A stretch of 64,000 nt of DNA from Cytophagales bacterium WSM2-2 (GCA_015472025.1 BNHL01000001.1:2592001-2656000), one strand, 5' to 3'. Shown: positions 28,358 through 37,451, counted from the stretch's first letter. Made by a program: numbers and translations. The notes: generated by a model not told the origin, from the sequence alone.

Positions 28358-29464
28358 ATGAACATACTTGAAACTCAATATTTGCTCCAAAAACACTTTA
28401 TCTCAGGTGTTCTGAAATCAATTAGAGAAGGGCTATTGGTGCTAAACGAGGCCAACCAAATTGAGGTCACAAATGAAGCAGCCTTAAAGTTGTTTGGCTT
28501 CTCAAAAAATGAGGAGTTAAGTGGCAGACACTTCGAAGCTCTGTGTGCAGACAAGACAGCAGTAAAAAAATTCATTGCCCTACTTGAAACCCAAGGTAGT
28601 GTAAAAAATCATGAAGGCGTCTTTATTCGATTTAATGAACAACAGTTTATCGGTTCATGCTCTGCCACAATAATAAGTGACCGCGAGAGCTCAGGGGTGG
28701 TAAAGCTGATTTTTATCCGGGATGTTTCGGAAGAAAAAAAATCACTGGAAAAATTAGCTGAATATGCAAATCTTCTGGAGAAGAATAACAAAGAGCTGGA
28801 TCAGTTTGCGTACATAGTTTCTCACGATTTGAAGGCACCCTTACGCGCTATAAGCAATCTCTCCGTGTGGCTGCAGGAAGATCTTGGTCCATTATCGGAT
28901 GAAAACAAAAACAATTTGGAACTGTTGCAAGGGCGGGTTAAAAGACTGGAATCACTAATCAATGGTATTTTGGAATATTCCAAGGTGGGAAGGGAAAAAG
29001 CATCTTCTGAAACAATCGATGTTTTTCAACTTATAACAGAAGTGCTAGAAATGCTATCTCCTCCCTCAAATATAAAAGTGGACATCTCTCTCGAAATGTC
29101 CACCATTGATGCCCCTAAAACAATGCTTTACCAGGTCTTTTCGAATTTAGTCAGCAACGCGATCAAGTATAATGATAAGAAGGAAGGCCAGATCAAAGTT
29201 ATTGGAGCTGATTGCGGCACTCATTACGAATTCGCAATTGAAGACAACGGACCTGGAATTGAAAAAGAATATCATGAAAAGATATTCGTCATCTTTCAGA
29301 CTCTTCAATCTCGCGACAAATTTGAAAGTACCGGGATTGGGTTAACTATCGTTAAGAGAATTGTAGAAGACCGGAAAGGTAAAGTATGGGTTGAATCTGA
29401 GCCCGGAAAGGGAAGTAAGTTCATTTTTACATGGCCAAAACAAGATAGTGCTGAAAGCAAATAA
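28358..29464 (+). CDS. Soluble PAS histidine kinase
   Basis: The 368-residue protein has no membrane segment. Domains: PAS (about 12-125, with GLLVLNEANQIEVTNEAALK), short coiled coil, HisKA with H156 in YIVSHDLKAPLRAIS, HATPase with N box NLVSNAIKYND, G1 EDNGPGIE and G2 ESTGIGLTIV. This subtype has no receiver and must pass phosphate to separate regulators. It is the first gene of an apparent operon: the hybrid kinase starts six bases after its stop. It is the intact copy of a duplicated gene whose partner at 26170-26983 has decayed. Confidence 0.93.
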   Translation: MNILETQYLLQKHFISGVLKSIREGLLVLNEANQIEVTNEAALKLFGFSKNEELSGRHFEALCADKTAVKKFIALLETQGSVKNHEGVFIRFNEQQFIGSCSATIISDRESSGVVKLIFIRDVSEEKKSLEKLAEYANLLEKNNKELDQFAYIVSHDLKAPLRAISNLSVWLQEDLGPLSDENKNNLELLQGRVKRLESLINGILEYSKVGREKASSETIDVFQLITEVLEMLSPPSNIKVDISLEMSTIDAPKTMLYQVFSNLVSNAIKYNDKKEGQIKVIGADCGTHYEFAIEDNGPGIEKEYHEKIFVIFQTLQSRDKFESTGIGLTIVKRIVEDRKGKVWVESEPGKGSKFIFTWPKQDSAESK

Positions 29465-29470
29465 ATCAAT

Positions 29471-31828
29471 ATGAAAACGGGAGTGAATTTATTGGTTGTT
29501 GATGATGATGAAGTTGACAGACTTCAATTGAAACGCGCACTAAAGACCTGTGGTTTTGATTATAAGTTGACTGAGTATGAAGATACGACTTCGTTGATTG
29601 ATTTCATTTTTGAGCATCCTTTCGACTGTATCTTTCTCGACTACCTCTTGCCTGGTGATAACGGTTTGGCATTGCTTAAAAGAATAAGAGAAAAGGGAGT
29701 TAAGACGCCAATTGTGATTATTACCTCCCAGGGAAATGAAAGTATTGCTGTCGAATTGATGAAAGCGGGGGCATCGGACTATATTATTAAAAATCAGATC
29801 ACTGGTCCCACGCTTGGCCAGGTACTTCGAAATATGCTCCGCATGAGTCAAATGGAACTGGAGCGCGAAGAGGCAGAAAGAGCTCTTAAAATTAGTGAGT
29901 CAAGACTGGCAGAAGCGCAACGTATTGCAAAAATAGGGAACTGGGAGTTTGAAACGACGAACAAAACAATTCATTGGTCCTCGGAGGTCTATAATATTTT
30001 CGGGGTTAAGAGCGATAATTTCATTCCAACTCTGGAAAATTTTCAGAATTACATACATCCTGAAGACCAAGGCCTGATTATGCTAACCTCAAGTAATGCA
30101 CAACGGGGGCTGCCATTTAACGTCGACTTCAGGATCATAACACCTGATGGCATAAAGTATGCGAATACACAGGGATATTCAGTACTGGGATACGATCAAC
30201 TTCCCTCAAAAATTGTGGGAACACTCCAAGACATCACTGAGAGAAAACTTGGCGAAAAGGAAATCACAAAAGCGAGAGAGCTCGCAGAACATTCGATGAA
30301 GGTTAAAGAGGTCTTCTTGGCAAATATGAGTCACGAGATCCGAACGCCCATGAACGCAATCCTTGGTTTCACAAGACTCTTATTTGAAACAGAACTATCG
30401 AAAGAGCAGAAAAGCTGCATCGATGCTATTCACTTCTCGGGTGAGAATCTTCTTGTTATTATCAATGATATTCTTGACCTGTCAAAAATAGGATCGGGCA
30501 AGATGAAATTAGAGAAATGTGAATTCAGACTTGACGAACTGTTGGAAGGAATCGTATCAATGTTGAAGCCGAAAGGTCAAGAGAAGGGGCTTCAAGTTAC
30601 TGCAAAAATCGACCCCGAAGTACCACGCTCAATAATAGGCGACCCCGTAAGGCTAAATCAGGTTTTGACTAACTTGATCAACAACGCTATTAAATTCACC
30701 GAGAAGGGCGGAGTTTCTGTTGAAGTGAAAATTGGTGGCAAAGACCGTGACAATTTTTTATTGGAATTCATCGTAAGTGATACAGGAATAGGTATTCCAA
30801 AAGAAAAACAGTCGGATATTTTTGATGATTTTGTTCAAGCCACTGGCGATACTACCAGAAAATATGGCGGAACTGGCCTGGGCCTCTCGATAGTCAAGAA
30901 GATTGTCGAATTGCATCAGGGAAAGATTTCGGTTGCAAGCGTTTTGGGCGCGGGCTCAGTTTTTACTGTACAGCTTTCTTTCGAAAAAGGCAGCAGCATT
31001 ACGTCTACCGTACCAACACCAGACCGTACACTAGGGATGAATGAATCACTTGAACTGTTACGTGGAGTGCGTATTCTGCTTGCGGAAGATAATGGTGTTA
31101 ATCAACTACTAGTTAGGAAAGTTCTAACAAAAACCGAATCTATACTGGACATAGCTTCGAATGGCTTGGAGGTTATCGAACGCCTTAACGTAGCGAAATA
31201 CGATATTATTTTAATGGATGTTCAAATGCCCGAAATGGACGGGCACGAGGCGACACTCCATATCCGTAATAAGATGCCTTCGCCTGTTTCGGAGATACCG
31301 ATAATCGCGATGACTGCACATGCTTTCGGTTCTGATGTCAACAAATGTATGGAGGTTGGCATGGATGACTACATATCGAAGCCCTTTAAGCCCGAAGACC
31401 TTTACTCCAAAATTATTAAGCATTTGGAAAAGCCCGGTAGGGTTAAGATTATCAAGCTTAACGCGCAAGATGATCACAGTTTCAAAATTGATCTTTCTCC
31501 GATTCATGAACTGAATGGCGAAAATACCGGGTTTACGGACGAGCTTATACTTTTGTATGATAAGCAAACTTCAATCCTTATTGAAAAGCTGCTGGAATAC
31601 GTTAAGAGTCGCGATTTCGAGGCAATCAAGTCTATCTGTCCTCAGATCAAGTCATCTTATGGGATTTTGAGAACGAAGGAATTGAATTCGGTCCTTGAGG
31701 AAACTTCAGTCTTACTGAACGTGAAGGAAGTGGACTTTCTCAAAATAACACAACAGATTAATATCATTATCTCACTGATATCTGCAATAACAGAAGAAAT
31801 AAAAAAGAACTTTAAAAAAACAGGGTAA
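29471..31828 (+). CDS. Hybrid histidine kinase REC-PAS-HisKA-HATPase-REC with degenerate HPt
   Basis: 785 residues, soluble. Order: REC1 (5-122, D57 in CIFLDYLLPGDNG), PAS (about 150-258), HisKA with H288 in FLANMSHEIRTPMNAILG, HATPase (G1 DTGIGIPKE, G2 GGTGLGLSIV), REC2 (about 530-650, D583 in IILMDVQMPEMDGHEA), and a helical C-terminus (670-785). The last part looks like an HPt domain, SICPQIKSSYGIL, but proline 724 stands where the phospho-histidine should be, so it should not carry phosphate. REC1 probably receives input from an upstream kinase. The gene is 6 bases after the PAS kinase and 13 bases before the membrane kinase, so it belongs to one operon. Confidence 0.92.
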   Translation: MKTGVNLLVVDDDEVDRLQLKRALKTCGFDYKLTEYEDTTSLIDFIFEHPFDCIFLDYLLPGDNGLALLKRIREKGVKTPIVIITSQGNESIAVELMKAGASDYIIKNQITGPTLGQVLRNMLRMSQMELEREEAERALKISESRLAEAQRIAKIGNWEFETTNKTIHWSSEVYNIFGVKSDNFIPTLENFQNYIHPEDQGLIMLTSSNAQRGLPFNVDFRIITPDGIKYANTQGYSVLGYDQLPSKIVGTLQDITERKLGEKEITKARELAEHSMKVKEVFLANMSHEIRTPMNAILGFTRLLFETELSKEQKSCIDAIHFSGENLLVIINDILDLSKIGSGKMKLEKCEFRLDELLEGIVSMLKPKGQEKGLQVTAKIDPEVPRSIIGDPVRLNQVLTNLINNAIKFTEKGGVSVEVKIGGKDRDNFLLEFIVSDTGIGIPKEKQSDIFDDFVQATGDTTRKYGGTGLGLSIVKKIVELHQGKISVASVLGAGSVFTVQLSFEKGSSITSTVPTPDRTLGMNESLELLRGVRILLAEDNGVNQLLVRKVLTKTESILDIASNGLEVIERLNVAKYDIILMDVQMPEMDGHEATLHIRNKMPSPVSEIPIIAMTAHAFGSDVNKCMEVGMDDYISKPFKPEDLYSKIIKHLEKPGRVKIIKLNAQDDHSFKIDLSPIHELNGENTGFTDELILLYDKQTSILIEKLLEYVKSRDFEAIKSICPQIKSSYGILRTKELNSVLEETSVLLNVKEVDFLKITQQINIIISLISAITEEIKKNFKKTG

Positions 31829-31841
31829 TAGATTACGAGTT

Positions 31842-33248
31842 ATGTGGAGGAACACATCCATAAGGATTAAAATTATTTTGGCTCAAATCTTTTTAATAGC
31901 AATAGTTGCAGTGTTTATTTATTCATACTATCCTGAACAGCAAAATCAAGCGGCCTTGAAGGCAATCAAGTCCAAAATAGAGAGCATCAGTAACATGTTC
32001 TCAATTGGTGTTGGGATTGGAATGGGGCAAACCGACCTTGTGGCCGTATCCGAGGCACTTGAATGGGCGCATGCAGACACATCAGTGGTTTACATTTCAG
32101 TTGTAGATAATCAACACCGAAAAATTTCTGGGTTTATAGCCCAAAGATTGAATGTACCTGAGCTAGTCACGAGGCTTAAAGCCTACGATTCCATAATTCG
32201 GATAGATAAAATTCTCTATTTCAAAAGAAAGATTGTCTATCAAAATTCATCATTCGGTGAATTGATCATCGGGTATTCCCTAATGAGTCTTGAAGAAAAT
32301 ATCGCAAAGCTTAAACGAACAACTCTTTACTTCAGCTTAAGTCTATTTATGGCCGGATTTCTTCTATCTATTTTTATCAGCAATATGATAACCTATAATG
32401 TCAGACAGTTAGACAATACTGTGAGGGCTGTTACCGGTGGTGATGAGAATACCCGGGCGCATGTCCGTGGTAATGATGAGATTGGAAAATTGGGAAGTGC
32501 ATTTAACCGAATGCTGGACCGTGTGGAAAAATCCAGGCAAGAACAGATCGTTTATTTAGAGCAATTGAAAAAACAAAACGAAGAGTTGAATCAATTTAGC
32601 TATGTCGTCTCCCATGATTTGAAAGCTCCTCTCAGGGCAATTCATAAATTATCAGAATGGATTGAAGAGGATTGTAAGGATTCTTTATCGGAAGAGGCTC
32701 TAAAAAACATGCAAATATTGCGTGGTCGTGTGTTCCGGCTTGAAGCCTTAATTAACGGCCTATTGGAATACTCCAAAATTGGACGTACAAATATCCCAAT
32801 GGAGCGAACGGATATCCAAATCATGCTCAAAGAGATAATCGATCTGTTAAATCCTCCTAACCGAATCAAAGTCGCAATTGAGAAAGGGATGCCTGTGTTT
32901 AGCACAAAAAAAATATTGTTACAACAAGTCTTTATTAATCTTCTATCAAATGCCATTAAGTACAATGACAAACCCGATGGATTAATTCACATCAGAAAGA
33001 AGGAAGTAAATGGCTATTATCAGTTTGCGGTAGAAGACAATGGCATGGGTATCAGTCCTGCTTACCATGAAAAAGTATTTGCCATATTTCAAACACTTGA
33101 ATCTCGCGATAAGCTAGAAGGAACCGGTATTGGATTATCTATTATCAAAAAGAGTGTGGAGGACATGGGAGGAGAAATTCAATTGGAGTCTGAAGAAGGA
33201 AAAGGCGCAAAATTTACTTTCACCTGGCCCAAAAACGGGCAAGTATAG
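31842..33248 (+). CDS. Membrane sensor histidine kinase with periplasmic domain and HAMP
   Basis: 468 residues. A first membrane helix (about 9-26, IILAQIFLIAIVAVFIYSYY), a periplasmic domain (about 27-162), a second helix (about 163-187, SLSLFMAGFLLSIFIS), HAMP (about 188-240, RGNDEIGKLGSAFNRMLDRV), HisKA with H258 in YVVSHDLKAPLRAIHK, and HATPase (NLLSNAIKYND, EDNGMGIS, GTGIGLSII). The periplasmic part (SISNMFSIGVGIGMGQTD, then SVVYISVVDNQHRKISGF) resembles the CHASE8-like domain of YfiN/TpbB, which YfiR represses. A YfiR-like gene lies two genes downstream, so this kinase may be its target (inference). Confidence 0.92.
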   Translation: MWRNTSIRIKIILAQIFLIAIVAVFIYSYYPEQQNQAALKAIKSKIESISNMFSIGVGIGMGQTDLVAVSEALEWAHADTSVVYISVVDNQHRKISGFIAQRLNVPELVTRLKAYDSIIRIDKILYFKRKIVYQNSSFGELIIGYSLMSLEENIAKLKRTTLYFSLSLFMAGFLLSIFISNMITYNVRQLDNTVRAVTGGDENTRAHVRGNDEIGKLGSAFNRMLDRVEKSRQEQIVYLEQLKKQNEELNQFSYVVSHDLKAPLRAIHKLSEWIEEDCKDSLSEEALKNMQILRGRVFRLEALINGLLEYSKIGRTNIPMERTDIQIMLKEIIDLLNPPNRIKVAIEKGMPVFSTKKILLQQVFINLLSNAIKYNDKPDGLIHIRKKEVNGYYQFAVEDNGMGISPAYHEKVFAIFQTLESRDKLEGTGIGLSIIKKSVEDMGGEIQLESEEGKGAKFTFTWPKNGQV

Positions 33249-33289
33249 GCTAAACAATAATTGGATGTTAAACATTAATTTTTTTTGAT

Positions 33290-33706
33290 ATGACAACTCT
33301 GGTAAATATTCTGTTGGTAGAAGATGATGAAGTTGATATTATGAATGTGCAACGTGCTTTTAAAAAGAATAAGATTAATAATCCGCTCCATGTGGCACGA
33401 AATGGATTAGAGGCCTTGGAGTTTCTTACGGGAAATAAAAATCCGTTACCCAAAATTGTATTGCTCGATATCAACATGCCAAAGATGGGGGGCATTGAAT
33501 TTCTAAGCGAAGTAAGAAAGCTTCCCGAATTAAAATCGTTGAGTGTCTTTGTAATGACTACATCCAACGAAGAAAGTGACAAGATTGCGGCCTACGACCT
33601 TAATGTAGCGGGTTATATTCTCAAACCCCTTTCGTTTGAGGGTTTTTCCAGTGCGGTATCCATACTCAATCATTATTGGCATCTGTGCGAAATGCCTCAG
33701 GTTTGA
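33290..33706 (+). CDS. Single-domain response regulator (Rcp1-like)
   Basis: The 138-residue receiver begins LVNILLVEDDEVDIMNVQRA and has D60 in IVLLDINMPKMGG, threonines in VMTTSNEE and lysine in ILKPLSFEG. It belongs to the Rcp1-type that pairs with kinases lacking receivers, here most likely the kinase just upstream (41 bases). It has no output domain. Its last 31 bases overlap the longest frame of the next gene. Confidence 0.9.
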   Translation: MTTLVNILLVEDDEVDIMNVQRAFKKNKINNPLHVARNGLEALEFLTGNKNPLPKIVLLDINMPKMGGIEFLSEVRKLPELKSLSVFVMTTSNEESDKIAAYDLNVAGYILKPLSFEGFSSAVSILNHYWHLCEMPQV

Positions 33707-34242
33707 CTAATGATGATTCTGTTTACGTGCGACTGAAAAATCGATACAAGTTCGCCATTATGGTTTTGCTCGTATGCGCTGGATTTTCTTCAGAAGCACA
33801 AACTTCATCACAAGCAGAACTCCACGCAGCTTACCTGTACAATTTTGCTAAGTATATCAAATGGCCCCAGGATCCTGATAAGTATACAATTGGAGCCCTG
33901 AGCGACGATGAGACGATGGAAATTTTACAAAACACACTAAAAGAAAAGCGGGTTGGAGGTAAAGAAATAGTATTGAAGAGAATTATCAAGGTAGAAGAAG
34001 TGATTGAATGCCAAATCGTCTATCTCTCAGAATCTAACTCCAAAAAACTCGACCAAGTAAAAGCGATTTCTAAGGAGAAGAGCGTCCTTATTGTTACTGA
34101 AGAGGATTTGATAAAAAAAGGAGCTTCGATAAGCTTCGTTGTGGAAGATGATCGATTAAGATTCAAATTAAAGAAATCGGCACTGCAGGATGCAGGGTTA
34201 ATCCCAAGTGATGGCTTGCTGAAGTTGGCTATTGTGTTTTGA
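33676..34242 (+). CDS. YfiR-like (DUF4154) periplasmic protein
   Basis: The family signature AAYLYNFAKYIKWPQ is present just after a signal peptide (YKFAIMVLLVCAGFSSEAQ). In Pseudomonas, YfiR is a periplasmic protein that represses the membrane cyclase YfiN. Here the mature protein is about 145 residues, with later blocks IVYLSESNSKKLDQV, KSVLIVTEEDL and ISFVVEDDRLRFKLKKSAL, as in the family. The start is uncertain: ATG 33676 overlaps the receiver gene; GTG 33727 gives a tidier signal peptide. The TonB receptor gene follows after about 70 bases. No GGDEF gene is near, so the partner is probably the membrane kinase. Confidence 0.85.
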   Translation: MASVRNASGLTNDDSVYVRLKNRYKFAIMVLLVCAGFSSEAQTSSQAELHAAYLYNFAKYIKWPQDPDKYTIGALSDDETMEILQNTLKEKRVGGKEIVLKRIIKVEEVIECQIVYLSESNSKKLDQVKAISKEKSVLIVTEEDLIKKGASISFVVEDDRLRFKLKKSALQDAGLIPSDGLLKLAIVF

Positions 34243-34311
34243 GGATAAGGAAGAAAAATGAAATCAATCATAGCGCGGGTGAATATTTCCGGAATACTAA
34301 CAAACCTCATT

Positions 34312-36576
34312 ATGAAAAATAAAATCCTATTGACCACGCTACTGACTTTTACTTTTGCCTGCCAAGCTATTGCGCAGGAAACAGATACGACGAAAATAAA
34401 AACCGAGCGTCTTTTGAACATGTCTTTTGAAGACTTGATGAATGTTCGTGTTATAACAGCAACACAAAGCCTTCAGAAGTCAAGCCAAGTGCCGGCAACA
34501 GTATTAGTTGTTACCATGGATCAAATCAGAATGAGGGGCTATCGGAATCTTGCTGAAATTGTGAATGACTTACCCGATTTTATCGTTAACGATAAATCAG
34601 ATCCGCAATTTTATAATGCGATCAGTATACGTGGGATTTTCAGACAAGATCATTTTGTAATCCTTCTAGATGGTGTCAGGGTTTCATCACCCACAAATGA
34701 GCCCTTGCCATTACTTGAGAATTTTCCAATTCACTTGGCCAAACAAATAGAAATAGTCTACGGTCCGGGCTCAGCTCTATACGGCGCTGATGCAATGGCT
34801 GGCGTCATAAATATTATCACGCAAAAAGCAGGTGATGGTAAAGACGTAAATGTAACGGCAATGGGAGGTACACAAGGTTATAATAATGCAGCGTTTCTTC
34901 TAAATAAGAAACTGAAGAACAATACCAAAGTCTCTTTTGGCGGCCAATATTCATATGATGCACAGCCTGACTTTTCAAAAATCTACAAAAATGACTACGA
35001 CATGACTGCGCAACAAACAGGGCTATTCAATAGTGCCTATGGCCCAATGCAACCGAAAGGTTCTTTAGATGCAAAATATGAAGCTCCGCTAAAAGCTTAT
35101 AATTTCTATTCTTCCCTTGATAAGAGCGGGTTTTCATTAAGGATTCTTCATCATTATGCAGAAGTTCCATCCTCTACAACGTTGAAACCCAACAATGCAG
35201 TTTATAGCAAAGACGTCTTTTATGGTCAAGGTGTAACTTCGACAAGTGCCAGCTATACTATGGAGGTCAGCAAATTTAAATCTATAACCACTTTGATTGG
35301 TAGTTTTTACAGAGTAAATCCTGAATCCAATTTCCGTAACCTGTATGGGGGCATGGAGCATGGCTACAAATACAGCACTGGGTCGATGATTAAGTTAGAA
35401 GAACAACTCACTTATTCAGCCTCACAAAAGACAAATTTTATCGGGGGAGTTACCTATGAATTATTTCAGTCCATTCCAAAATCACCGGAGCTACAGTCTA
35501 TCGTGAGCAAAACGGGGTCGGTAAGTGATGTCTTACTGAATTCGATTTCCACGAATAATCCTTCAGGAATTGAAGCGAAATTTTTTCCTCTCCTGTACAA
35601 CAACATCGGAGCCTATTTACAAGGCCAATATTTCCCAAGTAGTAAACTTTCAATTACAGCAGGCGTTAGATATGATAACAATTCACGATTCGGTCCCAGA
35701 GTCAACCCGAGAATTGGGGCGGTCTTTAGCCCACTGAAAAGAACAACTATAAAAGCCATGTACGGGACTGCTTTCTGGGCCCCCTCTCCTATGGTTTCAT
35801 TCGAATCGTATGGCTCAATCTATACCACAGATTCGGGCATCACTTATAAATCTGACTTCTGGCATTTACCCAATCCGGGATTGAAACCCATGACGTCAGA
35901 GACCATGGAATTGAGTATTAATCAAAAAGTAAGTAATAAAGTTGACATCACGCTGACTGTTTACAAGACACGCATCAATAACATGATCAGGAGTGTTTCT
36001 GATAACGGAAATACCAATCTCTATGACAACAGATTTCTCGGTTGGCCCGTGAGTTACATCGAAGTACCAATCAATCTGGGAAGTCAAAACAACTACGGAG
36101 GAAATCTTGCCATTAACAGCGCATTCAGTTTCGGCAAGGCGCAATTTAATTTTTATTCATCGATCAGTTATGTCGAAGGGAAAGTAGAAGAGCCGGAGGC
36201 AGCAAGCCAGCAACTTAAAGAAGTTGAACAACCTACACTTACGCCATTGCAATTTCGTGTCGGAATTGACGGAAAATTAAGCGCATTTCATTGGTCCATT
36301 CGGCTATTGAGAACCGGACAACAACGACTGAACGATTTCGCCAATCCCAGCAACCCTGATAAAAGGACAACAGTTGACGGTTATTCCTTATTGAATTTAT
36401 CCACGGGATACACTTTAGCAAAGACAACCACTATTTTTGTCAATGTACAAAACGCACTTGACGAGCGCTATCGTAACTCACTCGCTGCAAACTCGGCAGA
36501 TCCAAACTCACCATCATTTAATGGAAGCTTCCAGAATCCACTCCGAGTAATGGCCGGAATAAGAGTCAATTTTTAA
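34312..36576 (+). CDS. TonB-dependent receptor of a signalling operon
   Basis: I use ATG 34312 (MKNKILLTTLLTFTFACQAI, signal peptide to AIAQ); the frame is open from 34258. The roughly 754-residue product has the NMSFEDLMNVRVITA motif, a plug (about 55-170, VPATVLVVTMDQI, VYGPGSALYGADAMAGVINI) and a barrel ending MAGIRVNF. There is no SusD partner or N-terminal carboxypeptidase domain. It is the last gene of the kinase/YfiR operon, so it may import a ligand that is also sensed, or pass a binding signal inward through the YfiR-like protein. It is the same receptor type as 24076-26097. Confidence 0.93.
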   Translation: MKNKILLTTLLTFTFACQAIAQETDTTKIKTERLLNMSFEDLMNVRVITATQSLQKSSQVPATVLVVTMDQIRMRGYRNLAEIVNDLPDFIVNDKSDPQFYNAISIRGIFRQDHFVILLDGVRVSSPTNEPLPLLENFPIHLAKQIEIVYGPGSALYGADAMAGVINIITQKAGDGKDVNVTAMGGTQGYNNAAFLLNKKLKNNTKVSFGGQYSYDAQPDFSKIYKNDYDMTAQQTGLFNSAYGPMQPKGSLDAKYEAPLKAYNFYSSLDKSGFSLRILHHYAEVPSSTTLKPNNAVYSKDVFYGQGVTSTSASYTMEVSKFKSITTLIGSFYRVNPESNFRNLYGGMEHGYKYSTGSMIKLEEQLTYSASQKTNFIGGVTYELFQSIPKSPELQSIVSKTGSVSDVLLNSISTNNPSGIEAKFFPLLYNNIGAYLQGQYFPSSKLSITAGVRYDNNSRFGPRVNPRIGAVFSPLKRTTIKAMYGTAFWAPSPMVSFESYGSIYTTDSGITYKSDFWHLPNPGLKPMTSETMELSINQKVSNKVDITLTVYKTRINNMIRSVSDNGNTNLYDNRFLGWPVSYIEVPINLGSQNNYGGNLAINSAFSFGKAQFNFYSSISYVEGKVEEPEAASQQLKEVEQPTLTPLQFRVGIDGKLSAFHWSIRLLRTGQQRLNDFANPSNPDKRTTVDGYSLLNLSTGYTLAKTTTIFVNVQNALDERYRNSLAANSADPNSPSFNGSFQNPLRVMAGIRVNF

Positions 36577-36909
36577 AATATCCTATCCCTTACGTGAGAT
36601 TATTTAAACAACTCAAAACATTTGACAGTTTCTTAATCCTCATCGGGTCAAACTAACCGTTTAAAGATTTTGATCGCATAATGCAGTTGGAAATCATGGT
36701 GAAAATTTCGCATCTGGATCGAACAGCTCAATTTTCGCAGAGACGAAATTGTTATACTCGTTATTTACTAAATAATAGATTTCCAAAATTAAGCCTGAAA
36801 AAGCTCAGAAGACTTCATGCTCATGACTATGAACTACACGAGTACAATCACTCCTTTGATCTTGTTAATTTTCAATCTTATCGTTGTCATAATTACCTCG
36901 TCTTTTTAC

Positions 36910-36939
36910 CCTCAAAAATGGTTACGTTCATTTTTGAGG
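36910..36939. repeat. Perfect 11-base inverted repeat
   Basis: CCTCAAAAATG, eight bases, CATTTTTGAGG. It has no following T tract, so it is not a standard terminator, and it lies 334 bases after the receptor stop, right beside the TCAG-N7-CTGA site. It could be an operator. Confidence 0.5.
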
Positions 36940-36943
36940 TAAT

Positions 36944-36958
36944 TCAGCCTACTCCTGA
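36944..36958. promoter_or_regulatory. TCAG-N7-CTGA palindrome without matching TTTG
   Basis: TCAGCCTACTCCTGA. No TTTG lies 26 bases away on either side (27 on the - strand side), and no gene starts close by. It may be a relic or a chance match. Confidence 0.35.
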
Positions 36959-37101
36959 TTTAAAAAAAAATCAGCACAAGTAGGATCACTGAGGGGCTTT
37001 TTAACGCAGATGATAATTCCTTCGATAGATTGTAGTTTTTCCATTGATAAATTAGAATCACTATTTGCAATTCGATTGCAAACGCGTGATGATGCCACAA
37101 C

Positions 37102-37224
37102 TTACGATTTAAAGGCATCGACTCCATTAATCGCAGTTTTGATTGGGGTGACGCCTATGTGCCGAAGAGCATTAGTGTTGATGACGTGCGATACGGGGTC
37201 ATCATCAATCGAAAGAATATTCAT
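37102..37224 (-). pseudogene. N-terminal fragment of a receiver gene
   Basis: A 40-codon frame from ATG 37224 reads MNILSIDDDPVSHVINTNAL, then HIGVTPIKTAINGVDAF, then a stop. This matches the first beta-alpha-beta part of CheY-like receivers (ILxIDDDP and TAxNGxxA), but the phospho-acceptor strand never follows in any frame I read. It is a truncated relic. Confidence 0.55.
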
Positions 37225-37416
37225 TCTAGTTAATTCTTCCTTTGCTCTGGTCATTTCTATTTTACTTAAGGTTAAATCTCAATAATCCAGAAAATAGAGT
37301 TCAGTTCAGCGTAGTATTTTTTTGTTAGCATATCCGGGTGACGGGATAACAATAGGAGGTCTTGCAAATCAATGAAATATCGTCAAAAACAATGATATAG
37401 TTCCCCACAGATTCGG

Positions 37417-37451
37417 GGGGAAAATACGGTACTCGATACCGTATTTTCCCC
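37417..37451 (+). promoter_or_regulatory. Perfect 15-base palindrome upstream of the hybrid kinase
   Basis: GGGGAAAATACGGTA, loop CTCGA, TACCGTATTTTCCCC. Exactly 32 bases separate its end from a TTTG box (37484-37487); the similar interrupted palindrome at 47926-47958 is also 32 bases from a TTTG box. It is probably a regulator site rather than a terminator, since no gene ends just before it. Confidence 0.6.

Larger units (their letters stand above)
27850..29370. repeat. Inverted duplication, arm B (decayed receiver / intact kinase)
   Basis: Mirror copy of 26170-27504, with the kinase on the + strand intact and the receiver on the - strand decayed. Homology to arm A ends inside the kinase near the G2 box, because arm A is truncated there. 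Confidence 0.85.
36577..37416. other. Long gene-poor region with relics
   Basis: About 840 bases between the receptor and the large hybrid kinase. Two + strand frames (near 36681-36983 and 37010-37285) have no family features and I reject them. The region holds a long hairpin (36910-36939), a TCAG-N7-CTGA site (36944-36958) and a - strand receiver relic (37102-37224), listed separately. Confidence 0.5.

Noticed and set aside
28358-29464. Reading the kinase and the - strand fragments at 26184-27013 as independent genes
   Set aside because: The fragments line up in order with one kinase in changing frames, so they are one pseudogene.
36681-37285. Two + strand frames of 100 and 91 codons
   Set aside because: No recognisable domain; the second overlaps a receiver relic read on the other strand, which explains the sequence better.
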